From Acidobacteriota bacterium (GTDB taxonomy: Bacteria; Acidobacteriota; Thermoanaerobaculia; Multivoradales; Multivoraceae), in the NCBI GenBank assembly GCA_026707545.1, contig JAPOWR010000002.1:62001-126000 (forward strand): DNA of 64,000 nucleotides. The letters run 5' to 3'. This document shows positions 21,912 through 29,233 of this stretch, piece by piece. The notes under the pieces were generated by a model. That model had not been told where the DNA came from. It worked only from the letters and a program-made list of their open reading frames with translations, and made no database searches. Made by a program: the position numbers and the translations under genes. The stretch's first letter is position 1, and every line of letters starts with the position of its first letter.

Positions 21912-23405
21912 GTGGCCGCCTCGAACCCATCCTCGGACCTGGCCGGTCGCCGGCAGCGCCTGCAGCTCGAGACACTCTACGACCTGGTCGTGGCGCTCTA
22001 CTCTCACGAGTCGGAGCAGGGGCTGCTCGACGACCTGTTGCAGCGGGTGTGCGCGGCGGTCGATCCGGCGGCCGCGGCCGCGGTGACTCGGGACCGCTTC
22101 GGGGTCGCCCGCGCCGCCGCGACGGTGGGCTTCGGCAACCGTCCACCGTCCGCCGAGGCGCTTCTCGCCGGTCCCCTGTGGCACGACCTGCTGGCCCAGG
22201 ACGAAACCGTGGCCCGCAGCGACGGAAAGCTGGCGGACCGCGAGTTTCGTTCCCTGTTGGCCGCGCCGCTCAAGTCGCGCGACTCCCTGCTCGGCTTCGT
22301 GGCGGTGCTCGACAAGGAGGCGCGCGGCGCGGGCGCGCCCGGGTTCAGTGAAGGCGACCGGCGCTTTCTGAGGTCCGTCGCGGCGCTGGCCGGTGTTGCG
22401 CTGGACGGTCTGCGCCAGGTCGAACGTCTGGTCACCTCCCGCGAGCGTCTGGCGGAGGAGAACAAGCTCCTCAAGGAACGACTGGACGACCTCGCGGAGG
22501 TCGGCGGGCAGCGGATCGTGGCCTACGCGCCGGCCATGCGGCGCATCCTGGAGGTCCTCGACCGGGTCGCGCCTCGTAGCGTCAGCGTCCTGCTGCGGGG
22601 TGAGAGCGGCACCGGAAAGGAACTGATGGCGGCGCTGCTGCACGGGCGCTCGGAGCGTTCGGGACCGCTGGTGGCGGTCAACTGCGCCGCCCTTCCGGAG
22701 AGCTTGCTGGAGAGTGAGCTGTTCGGTATCGAGGGCGGCGTGGCCACTGGCGTGCGGGCTCGCCTGGGCCGCTTCGAACTGGCCGATGGGGGCACCCTCT
22801 TCCTCGACGAAGTGGCCGATCTCGATGTTGCTTCGCAGGTCAAGCTGCTGCGCGCGCTCCAGGAGCGCGAGATCGTCCGCGTCGGCGGACACCAGGCGAT
22901 CCCGGTCGATACCCGTGTCGTCGCCGCGACCCACCAGCCCCTGGAGCAGCTAGTGGCCGAGGGCCGCTTCCGGGAGGACCTGTACTACCGCCTGAAGGGG
23001 ATCAGCGTCGAGTTGCCGCCGCTGCGTGAGCGGCGCCGGGACATCCCGCATCTAGTCCGGCATTTCACCGAGCGCTTCTGCGACCGCGAGGCGGTCGAGC
23101 CGCCGCAGTTCGACCGCGGGGCCCTGAACCTGCTCCTGGCGCACGACTATCCCGGCAATGTCCGTGAGCTTCAGAACATCGTCGAGGGAGCTGTCTCTCT
23201 GGCCGACGGCGTCGTCGACGCGTCGCTGATTCAGTCGTTGATCGGAGGCGCGGATTCGGGCGCACAGGGACCCGAGCCGCTCGATCTGGAGACCGTCAAG
23301 CGCCGCCACGTGCGGAGGGTGATCCGCATGACCGGTGGCAACAAGAGCGCCGCCGCGAAACTGCTCGGCGTGCACCGGCGGACGCTGTCGCGCGGTCGCT
23401 TCTGA
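21912..23405 (+). CDS. GAF-AAA+ enhancer-binding-type regulator with degenerate GAFTGA loop
   Basis: A 497-residue transcriptional regulator with an N-terminal GAF domain (about 20-175), a short coiled linker (SRERLAEENKLLKERL), an AAA+ sigma-54 interaction domain and a C-terminal Fis-type helix-turn-helix. Walker A GESGTGKE and Walker B GGTLFLDEVAD are intact. The sigma-54 contact loop, normally GAFTGA, reads GVATGV (276-281): the phenylalanine is lost. The DNA-binding helix stops early at HRRTLSRGRF. It may therefore regulate without sigma-54, as TyrR-like proteins do, or be impaired. AAGGAG lies five bases before the GTG start. It is probably transcribed with smpB-uvrA. Confidence 0.88.
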   Translation: MAASNPSSDLAGRRQRLQLETLYDLVVALYSHESEQGLLDDLLQRVCAAVDPAAAAAVTRDRFGVARAAATVGFGNRPPSAEALLAGPLWHDLLAQDETVARSDGKLADREFRSLLAAPLKSRDSLLGFVAVLDKEARGAGAPGFSEGDRRFLRSVAALAGVALDGLRQVERLVTSRERLAEENKLLKERLDDLAEVGGQRIVAYAPAMRRILEVLDRVAPRSVSVLLRGESGTGKELMAALLHGRSERSGPLVAVNCAALPESLLESELFGIEGGVATGVRARLGRFELADGGTLFLDEVADLDVASQVKLLRALQEREIVRVGGHQAIPVDTRVVAATHQPLEQLVAEGRFREDLYYRLKGISVELPPLRERRRDIPHLVRHFTERFCDREAVEPPQFDRGALNLLLAHDYPGNVRELQNIVEGAVSLADGVVDASLIQSLIGGADSGAQGPEPLDLETVKRRHVRRVIRMTGGNKSAAAKLLGVHRRTLSRGRF

Positions 23406-23691
23406 TCTGTCCGCCAGCAGCGAGACGCGAATCGGAGCATTTTGTCCCAATAAGAGCCATAATGTCCCTATAGTACGTAGGCTATGGCTTCTTGTCGGAC
23501 TCCAGTCGACCGCGAGGGTCGGTTCGGTCTCCCGTTGGGACATGTTGCCGCGCTCCCGAGCTCCGGGTCGGTGCGCCCCCGTCTTGCGGAAGGCGCTGTC
23601 AGGCCTCAGATCCTGGCTCCAGCGGGCCGCCGCCCCCATGTTGGCAGCGTACTTGCTCGTGGGGAAAGGAAATCGAAGGGAGGTCGGCGTG
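23406..23691 (+). other. intergenic region with AT-rich segment and TGTCCC repeats
   Basis: This is the largest gap between genes in the window. It is GC-rich apart from the stretch at about 23440-23480. TGTCCC occurs twice in direct orientation exactly 20 bases apart (23443-23448 and 23463-23468) and once inverted (GGGACA, 23537-23542). TATAGT at 23469-23474 could serve as a -10 box, but no matching -35 is at the right spacing. It may be the control region for the partner-switching cassette downstream. I see no terminator or RNA gene. Confidence 0.4.
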
Positions 23692-23910
23692 ATGGTAGGG
23701 TCGCAGTTCAGTTTTTTGGACCGTGGAGGCGCTGCCGCGTCTGCCTCCGGGGCGGGGGTTCTGTCCAGTTTCCTGGACTGGGTCTTCACTTCGGTTCCGG
23801 CCGGCGTGTTCTGGTCTTCTGCGGTTGTCGCGAGTTTCGTATGGTTTCTGCTGAACGATCAAATGCATCCCGCGGTGATCTACTGTCTGAAGCTGTTTCT
23901 AACCGCCTAG
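23692..23910 (+). CDS. small membrane protein, 72 residues, unknown function
   Basis: A short gene hidden inside a longer open frame. The start is supported by AAGGGAGG eight bases before the ATG; a GTG directly in front of it is also usable. The protein has a small Ala/Ser/Gly-rich N-terminal part, one clear transmembrane helix (VPAGVFWSSAVVASFVWFLL, about 36-54) and a hydrophobic tail (HPAVIYCLKLFLTA). I do not recognise the family. It lies 43 bases before the RsbW-like gene and may be the membrane input or anchor of that cassette, but this is inference from position only. Confidence 0.55.
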   Translation: MVGSQFSFLDRGGAAASASGAGVLSSFLDWVFTSVPAGVFWSSAVVASFVWFLLNDQMHPAVIYCLKLFLTA

Positions 23911-23953
23911 CGGCGCCGGCACCGTCGCCCCGGCGCGCTCCGCTTGTTCCTCC

Positions 23954-24397
23954 ATGTCTGAGTTCGGGGTACTCGAAGAGACCCATCTGACGTTCAGGCT
24001 CGCGCCTGACATGGAGCTCAAGGCGCGTGCGAGCGCCTGCGCGGTGGCGAAGTCCATACGGATGAGCACCGACAAGGTCGAGGAAGTGGGCATGGCGGTC
24101 GTCGAGGCGTGCATCAACGCGATCGAACACAGCGGCGCCGCCGACGGCAAGCTGCATCTCGAGTTGGCGGTGCTGGGGCCGGCGGAAGCCGACGATCCGC
24201 GGGTGCTGCGGATTACGATCCAGGACCAGGGAGTTGGATTCGATCCCGCCAAGGTGGTACAACCGAGAATCGAAGACAACCTCAGGTCCATCCGCAAGCG
24301 GGGATGGGGCTTGAGGATCATCGAGGGCTTGATGGACGAGGTGAACGTGCTTTCGGGTGAGGGCGGCACATCGGTCGTCATGTCGAAGGCGCGCTGA
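23954..24397 (+). CDS. RsbW-like anti-sigma factor / serine-protein kinase
   Basis: A 147-residue GHKL ATPase of the HATPase_c_2 type. The N box EACINAIEHS (51-60), G1 box DQGVGFD (91-97) and the RGWGLRII segment (116-123) are intact, so ATP binding and kinase activity are expected. In partner switching such a protein holds a target, usually a sigma factor, and releases it when the STAS antagonist is unphosphorylated. The next two genes encode exactly such an antagonist and its phosphatase. No sigma factor gene is near, so the target is unknown. No obvious ribosome-binding site precedes the ATG. Confidence 0.85.
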   Translation: MSEFGVLEETHLTFRLAPDMELKARASACAVAKSIRMSTDKVEEVGMAVVEACINAIEHSGAADGKLHLELAVLGPAEADDPRVLRITIQDQGVGFDPAKVVQPRIEDNLRSIRKRGWGLRIIEGLMDEVNVLSGEGGTSVVMSKAR

Positions 24398-24426
24398 CGA
24401 ATGCGCGAGGGAGTTGGATCGGGTCG

Positions 24427-24786
24427 ATGACCGAGGGTCTGAAGTTGGACGTGGAACGCCGCCCGGATTTGGCGGTCATCTACACGGACGGTTACATCAA
24501 CAACCAGGGGGGCGAGGAGATCGCCGAGGCCGCCTACGCCCTGCTGGACGACGGCTACCGATCGCTCCTGCTCAACCTCCAGGGCACGAAGATCGTCAAC
24601 TCGATCGGCATCTCGATCCTGATCGAGATCATCGAAAAGATGCTCGAGGTGAAGGGGCGTCTGGCGTTCTGCAACCTCACGCCGACGATCGACAAGACGT
24701 TCCACATCATGGGTCTGGCCCAGTACGCGACGATCTATCCCGACGAGCAGGCGGCTGTCAGTGAGCTCCAGTCGGGCGGGTCCTGA
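24427..24786 (+). CDS. STAS-domain anti-sigma factor antagonist (RsbV-like)
   Basis: A 119-residue single STAS domain. The phospho-acceptor region KIVNSIGISILIEI places the regulatory serine at about residue 59, after Asn58, as in SpoIIAA and RsbV. When dephosphorylated it should bind the upstream RsbW-like protein; that kinase would phosphorylate this serine to inactivate it. It lies between its predicted kinase and its predicted phosphatase and overlaps the latter by 26 bases, which supports coordinated expression. Confidence 0.88.
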   Translation: MTEGLKLDVERRPDLAVIYTDGYINNQGGEEIAEAAYALLDDGYRSLLLNLQGTKIVNSIGISILIEIIEKMLEVKGRLAFCNLTPTIDKTFHIMGLAQYATIYPDEQAAVSELQSGGS

Positions 24787-26401
24787 CTCTCCAGCCAGCC
24801 GGCCCGCGGGTGTCGGCGAACTCTGGCGCCTGGCGGCGTCGGCGGACATCACGGAGTGGGAGAGCGGTGCGGTCCAGACGCGGCTGGTAAGGCGGTGGTG
24901 CCGGGAGCAAGGATTGGCCGGCGCCCAGATCTACCGCCGGGACGGGGGACCGGTCGCTTCCTGGGGCGTGCTCGGTAAGGAAGAGACCCGTCTGGAGCAC
25001 GACCTGGTCCTCTACTACGCCCTCGACGACGAGGCCGGCGGCAGCGGCGCGAGCGCCGGCAGCGAAGCCACCGTGCCGCCCGTGGGAACCGAACTCGCAG
25101 GTATCCTGGCTGTTGGCCTGCGGCTGCGCGAGCTGGCGGACGAACTGAAGGACCGGAAGTTCCACGACAACTACAACGTGGTCACGCTGCAGGCGGTCTA
25201 CGATGTCGGACTGGCGATCGCCTCGACCCTGAACCTGGAGGAGTTGACCGAGGAGATCCTGCTCCGCGCCGTGTCACTCCTCGACGCCCGGCGCGGCGCC
25301 TTCTACCTGCGGGACGCGGAAGGCAGGCTGGCGCTGACCGGAACGATCGGCGGCGGCGCGCGTGAGGTGATCGATGCACCCCCGGCCGCGAGCTCCGACG
25401 GAGCCGCCCTTGAGGAAGCGGTGACGGGCGTCATTCCGGCCGCCGAGCACTCCCTCGCCGTACCGATCGAAGGCGACGGCGGCAGCGGCAACGTCGGCCT
25501 GCTGGTGGTCGCCGACAAGGAGAGCCGAACCGGCATCGGGCCCTTCGCGGCCCCGGACCGCCGGGCGCTCTCCCTGTTCGCGAACCAGGCGGCCATCGCG
25601 CTGACCAACGCGAACCTCCATCGCCAGGCCCTCGAGAAGGAGCGGCTGGAGCGCGAGGTGGAACTCGCGGCCGAGATTCAACAGGGCATCCTGCCGTCCG
25701 ACATGCCGAGCGTCGGCTGCTTCGAGACCGTGGGCTGGAGCCGGCCCTCGCGCCAGGTCGGGGGCGACTACTACGGCTCGCTGCAGTTCGCAGGTTCGCG
25801 CCGCGGGATGGTGGTCGCCGACGTCACCGGCAAGGGGATGCCGGCCGCCCTCCTGGTCTCGACCCTGGACTCGGCGCTACGCCTGCTGATCGACGATGCC
25901 CGTCCCGGAGGGAAGAGCGCCCCGGTGGAGGCTTCGGCCGAACTCGTGGAGCGGCTCAACAAGCACATCGTCGAGTCGAGTGCCCCCAATCGCTTCATCA
26001 CCCTGATCCTGGTAGAGGTCGATCCTGGGAACCGCTCGGTGCGATACGTCAATGCGGGACACAACCCTGGGCTGCTGGTTCGTCGCAGCGGCGAAGTGAC
26101 ACCGCTTGGCGCGAGCGGCTTGCCCCTTGGACTCCTGCCCGGCGCGACGTACCGGGTCGATGCGGTGGAGATGAAACCGGGCGACCTGGTCTGTCTCTAT
26201 AGCGACGGCATCACCGAGTGCGAGTCGACGGCGGACGAGGAGTACGGGCAGGAGCGCCTCGAGACGTTCCTGCGGGAGCGGCGCGACCGGCCGTTGTCCG
26301 AGATCGTCGAGGCCATCGACGATGACGTCAGGCGTTTCGGGGCCGGTCTGCCGCAGGGGGACGATCAGACGGTCGTGCTGATCCGCTGCCGGGCACCCTA
26401 G
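24761..26401 (+). CDS. GAF-domain PP2C phosphatase (RsbU/SpoIIE type)
   Basis: A 546-residue signalling phosphatase. An N-terminal region of unclear type is followed by a GAF sensor domain (about 145-300) and a short coiled linker. The SpoIIE-type PP2C domain has metal-binding landmarks GGDYYG, VADVTGKGMPAALL, NAGHNPG, YSDGITECE and a final GDDQTVVLI. It is predicted to dephosphorylate the adjacent STAS protein in response to a ligand or signal sensed by GAF. The GTG start overlaps the STAS gene. A later GTG (Val17) cannot be excluded. Its stop overlaps the convergent pcm stop. Confidence 0.88.
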   Translation: MSSSRAGPDSPASRPAGVGELWRLAASADITEWESGAVQTRLVRRWCREQGLAGAQIYRRDGGPVASWGVLGKEETRLEHDLVLYYALDDEAGGSGASAGSEATVPPVGTELAGILAVGLRLRELADELKDRKFHDNYNVVTLQAVYDVGLAIASTLNLEELTEEILLRAVSLLDARRGAFYLRDAEGRLALTGTIGGGAREVIDAPPAASSDGAALEEAVTGVIPAAEHSLAVPIEGDGGSGNVGLLVVADKESRTGIGPFAAPDRRALSLFANQAAIALTNANLHRQALEKERLEREVELAAEIQQGILPSDMPSVGCFETVGWSRPSRQVGGDYYGSLQFAGSRRGMVVADVTGKGMPAALLVSTLDSALRLLIDDARPGGKSAPVEASAELVERLNKHIVESSAPNRFITLILVEVDPGNRSVRYVNAGHNPGLLVRRSGEVTPLGASGLPLGLLPGATYRVDAVEMKPGDLVCLYSDGITECESTADEEYGQERLETFLRERRDRPLSEIVEAIDDDVRRFGAGLPQGDDQTVVLIRCRAP

Positions 26402-27177
26402 GGGAAGTTCGGGTTCTCCCCCTCGGGGTCGTCCTGCGCGCGGCCTGTCATGGGAACGAAGCGCACGACATCGACCTGCCGTCGGACCAGGCCGTCGGCG
26501 GTCTTCCGGATCACGACGAGATCCTGGAGGGTTCGCCCGACCGGGGCCACCAGGACGCCGTTCACCTTGAGTTGCTCGATCAGGGGCGGGGGAACCTCGG
26601 AGGGCGCCGCGGAGACCAGGATGCCGTCGAACGGCGCCTCCTCCGGCCAGCCCCGGTAGCCGTCGCCGACGCGCACTTCGACGTTGCCGTAGCCCAGTTC
26701 GTCCAGCACCGTTCTCGCCCGCTCGGCCAGGTCGTCGATGATCTCAATCGTGTACACCCGGCTGGCAAGATGCGCCAGGACGGCCGTCGTGTAGCCCGAA
26801 CCCGTACCGATTTCCAGCAGCTTCTCGTCGCCTTCGAGTTCCAGCAGGTCGGCCATCAGGGCCACGAGGTAGGGCTGCGACACGGTCTGGCCTGATCCGA
26901 TCTGCAGCGGTTCGTCACGGTACGCCTCGTCCCGCAGTGCCTGGGGTACGAATTCGTGACGAGGCACCGTCTCCAGGGCGTCCAGCAGCCTCGGTTCCTC
27001 GATCCCGCGGCCACGAATCTGTTCGTCGACCATCACCCTGCGCTCCAGGGCGTAGGAGTCGTCAACTGGACTTGGCTGCGCCGCGATTCCGAGGGGAGTA
27101 CACAGACAAACGGCGGCAGCAACGGTCCAGGTTCCTTGCATGACCCCTTGCATTGACCCCTTCATTGACCCCTTCAT
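26398..27177 (-). CDS. pcm: protein-L-isoaspartate O-methyltransferase, probably exported
   Basis: PCMT repairs damaged proteins by methylating isoaspartyl residues with S-adenosylmethionine. The catalytic domain has the family order: VPRHEFVP, GSGQTVSQPYLVA, the SAM-binding LLEIGTGSGYTTAVLA, then PEEAPFDGILVSAA. Unlike the usual cytosolic enzyme it has an N-terminal signal-peptide-like segment (VAAAVCLCTPLGIAAQP). The start lies in a tandem 12-bp repeat holding four in-frame ATGs, each with its own AAGGGG; I chose the outermost, giving 259 residues. Starting at the innermost ATG removes 12 residues but keeps the signal. The stop overlaps that of the convergent phosphatase gene. Confidence 0.9.
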   Translation of the reverse strand: MKGSMKGSMQGVMQGTWTVAAAVCLCTPLGIAAQPSPVDDSYALERRVMVDEQIRGRGIEEPRLLDALETVPRHEFVPQALRDEAYRDEPLQIGSGQTVSQPYLVALMADLLELEGDEKLLEIGTGSGYTTAVLAHLASRVYTIEIIDDLAERARTVLDELGYGNVEVRVGDGYRGWPEEAPFDGILVSAAPSEVPPPLIEQLKVNGVLVAPVGRTLQDLVVIRKTADGLVRRQVDVVRFVPMTGRAQDDPEGENPNFP

Positions 27178-27186
27178 TGACCCCTT
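27139..27186 (-). repeat. tandem 12-bp repeat of ribosome-binding site plus start codon
   Basis: Read on the minus strand, the unit AAGGGGTCAATG occurs three times perfectly, followed by a fourth variant CAAGGGGTCATG. Each unit is a purine-rich Shine-Dalgarno-like AAGGGG followed by an ATG in the pcm frame. Every unit therefore adds one possible translation start and four residues (Lys-Gly-Ser-Met) to the n-region of the signal peptide. Copy number could vary by slippage without breaking the frame. The other end of the repeat faces the start of the tldD-like gene. Confidence 0.85.
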
Positions 27187-27202
27187 ATGATAGGCAAATC
27201 CC

Positions 27203-28657
27203 GTGCCGGATCGTCGATCGCCGAGACGAGTTGCTGGACGCGGGTCTTCCCGGAGCCGGGCGAAGCGGCGCCAGGGCGGCCGGGAGCAGGCCGGGCCTCG
27301 CCTCCGGTCGCTGAACCGGGTCAAGGAGGAGATCGTCGCGGCAGTCAAGCGGTCGCCGGCTGACGACACCGAGATTCTGTGGCTCGAGAGCAGGCGGTGC
27401 CGAACCGGGTTGATGGTTCGGGATCTGGACAGCTACAGGCGACGGTCCCGTCAGGTCATGGTCAGGGTGCGCGACGGACGCCGCGGCGGGGCTCACCGCA
27501 CCGGTGGCGGCCAGGCCGGCGAACTCGATGGTTCGGTCCGGCTGGCGATGGCGGCGTCGCGCGTCTCCGCTCCCGAGTCGCTGCCCTCGTTGCCCGACGG
27601 GAACGAACCTCCGGTTCCCTCGGTCTTCGACCAGGATCCGGCTCTGGTCCGGCTCCACGCGGATGCCGCGCGGCACCTGCTGATGGCGGCACTTGGCGAC
27701 GACGAAGCGGCGATCGTCGAGTGGACCGTTGGACAGGCCGCGGTCGCCAACAGCCGCGGTCTGGTAAGGGGCCAGCGGGCCACCACGATCCAGGTCGAGG
27801 TGCGAAGCGGCGACGGTCCCGGTGCCGGCTTCGTCCGCCACGCCGCCCGCTCGGTCGACCAACTGGATCTCGACCGGCTCGTGGAGACGGCCCGCGAGCG
27901 CAGGGCGCCGGAGGGAGACGCCGCGCCGCCGCCGGACGGCGCGAGTGTGGTTCTCGCTCCCGAGGCGACCCTTGACCTGCTGGAACTTCTGAACCTCTAC
28001 GCCTTCTCCTCGCGCTCGATCGTGGAGGGGAAGTCCTTCCTGCTCCAGCACACGGGCGTGCAGGTCTTCGACCGCGGGCTCCACCTCGTGGACGACGGCA
28101 GTTGCGAACGCGGCCTGCCGTTCCCGTTCGACCTGGAGGGTCGGACGAAGACGGCCGTTGAGCTCGTGTCGGCTGGCGTGCCCAGGACACCGGCGCTCGA
28201 CATCGCAACCGCGGCGCGCGTCGGCCTTGAGCCGACGTGCCATTGCACCGGGGGCGAAGAGGCCTACCCGCTGAACCTGTTCCTCGGCGAGGGAGAGCGA
28301 GGCGACCGCGCCCTGTTCGAGCTCGCGGACGGGGGCGTCTGGATCGGTCGGCTGGACGATGTCGAGTGCTTCGACCCCGGGCGCATGCGGGTTCGGGCGA
28401 GGGCGCGCGGCGTCCGCCGGATCCGCGATGGCCGCCTTGGCGAACCGGTGGTCGACCTGGTCTGGGAGGACAGTCTTCTACGGGTGCTGTCCAACCTTCT
28501 GGCGATCGGGGCGAACTGCTACTCCAGAACCTCGCGGGACGGTTTCTTGGGCGGAACGACGGCGCCCGCGGTGGCGGTCAGCGACGTGGATGGCCTCGCT
28601 CCTGCCCGAGGCCGCCGCTCCGGTCGCGGGCGGGATGGTGGAGCAGAAGGGACTTGA
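27203..28657 (+). CDS. TldD/PmbA family metallopeptidase-related protein
   Basis: A 484-residue member of the TldD/PmbA (U62) superfamily, which includes partners that process microcin and quinohemoprotein precursors. Family features are VMVRVRDGRRGG near residue 85, the central LNLYAFSSRSIVEGKSFL, GLEPTCHCTGG, and the C-terminal block WIGRLDDVECFDP. The zinc motif HExxxH of TldD is absent, so it is PmbA/TldE-like or inactive. The first about 40 residues are Arg-rich and the GTG start has no clear ribosome-binding site, so the true start may be later. Its last 22 bases are antisense to tRNA-Ala. Confidence 0.82.
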   Translation: MPDRRSPRRVAGRGSSRSRAKRRQGGREQAGPRLRSLNRVKEEIVAAVKRSPADDTEILWLESRRCRTGLMVRDLDSYRRRSRQVMVRVRDGRRGGAHRTGGGQAGELDGSVRLAMAASRVSAPESLPSLPDGNEPPVPSVFDQDPALVRLHADAARHLLMAALGDDEAAIVEWTVGQAAVANSRGLVRGQRATTIQVEVRSGDGPGAGFVRHAARSVDQLDLDRLVETARERRAPEGDAAPPPDGASVVLAPEATLDLLELLNLYAFSSRSIVEGKSFLLQHTGVQVFDRGLHLVDDGSCERGLPFPFDLEGRTKTAVELVSAGVPRTPALDIATAARVGLEPTCHCTGGEEAYPLNLFLGEGERGDRALFELADGGVWIGRLDDVECFDPGRMRVRARARGVRRIRDGRLGEPVVDLVWEDSLLRVLSNLLAIGANCYSRTSRDGFLGGTTAPAVAVSDVDGLAPARGRRSGRGRDGGAEGT

Positions 28658-28711
28658 ACCCTCGACCCCCACGTTGCGAACGTGGTGCTCTCCCAGCTGA
28701 GCTACTGCCCC
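28636..28711 (-). tRNA. tRNA-Ala (anticodon CGC)
   Basis: A complete cloverleaf of 76 bases including encoded CCA. The acceptor stem GGGGCAG/CTGCTCC contains the G3:U70 wobble pair that identifies alanine tRNA. The anticodon stem CCACG/CGTGG encloses TTCGCAA, giving CGC for GCG codons. The T arm has the standard TTCAAGT loop. The 3' end overlaps, on the opposite strand, the end of the tldD-like gene. A TACAAT at 28742-28747 is a likely -10 box. Confidence 0.97.
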
Positions 28712-28741
28712 ACACGCGCCCGCCAAGCTCGGGGGCGGCGG

Positions 28742-28747
28742 ATTGTA
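28742..28747 (-). promoter_or_regulatory. possible -10 box for tRNA-Ala
   Basis: TACAAT on the minus strand lies about 30 bases before the 5' end of the tRNA. No good -35 match is found at 16-18 bases further upstream, so the assignment rests on the -10 box and position alone. Confidence 0.3.
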
Positions 28748-28843
28748 GCAGCGACGGGTGTATGATGGGCGAGCGTGGCAGCGGTACCGCATCCGGCGGT
28801 GCCGATTCGTCGTAACTGACTGATTACCAAGAAGAAAGCTGAC

Positions 28844-29233
28844 ATGACCAAGGCGAAGAAGAGTGAAAGCGATGGCGACGGCGGCAACGTGACTTCGATG
28901 GATTTGGCTCGCGAGGCGGTTGCCGAAGGTGTGGAGAAGGCGCGCTCGGCGGTTAGCCAACGCGTCGGTACGGCGCGCGAGCGGATGCGTGACTCGAAGC
29001 TCTCGGACCGGGTCAAGAAGGCCTCGGGTCGGGCCGGCGAGGCGGCTCGCGAGGGCTACGGCGTCGCCAAGGAGAAGATCGGACACGGCTACGAGCGGGC
29101 GCGCAAGGATCTGGACCAACTGGTTGGCGACGTGAACGTGTACGTCCGCGACAACCCCGGCCGTGCAGTGCTGATCGCCGCCGGCGTGGGCTTCGTACTG
29201 GGGTTCCTCCTGCGTCGTGACCGCCGCGCCTGA
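28844..29233 (+). CDS. DUF883/ElaB-YqjD-like membrane-anchored protein
   Basis: A 129-residue protein with a long charged helical part rich in Ala, Arg, Lys and Glu (about 15-85). It ends in the typical DNPGRAVLIAAGVGFVLGFLL membrane segment and a basic tail LRRDRRA. This matches the DUF883 pattern; some members are inner-membrane ribosome-associated proteins induced in stationary phase, but their job here is unproven. AAGAAGAAAG precedes the ATG. The next small gene starts inside its last codons. Confidence 0.75.
   Translation: MTKAKKSESDGDGGNVTSMDLAREAVAEGVEKARSAVSQRVGTARERMRDSKLSDRVKKASGRAGEAAREGYGVAKEKIGHGYERARKDLDQLVGDVNVYVRDNPGRAVLIAAGVGFVLGFLLRRDRRA

Noticed and set aside
23403-23450. 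The TGA ending the GAF/AAA+ regulator as a selenocysteine codon
   Set aside because: The short read-through (about 15 codons to the next stop) has no resemblance to the missing end of a Fis-type helix and no hairpin of SECIS type follows.
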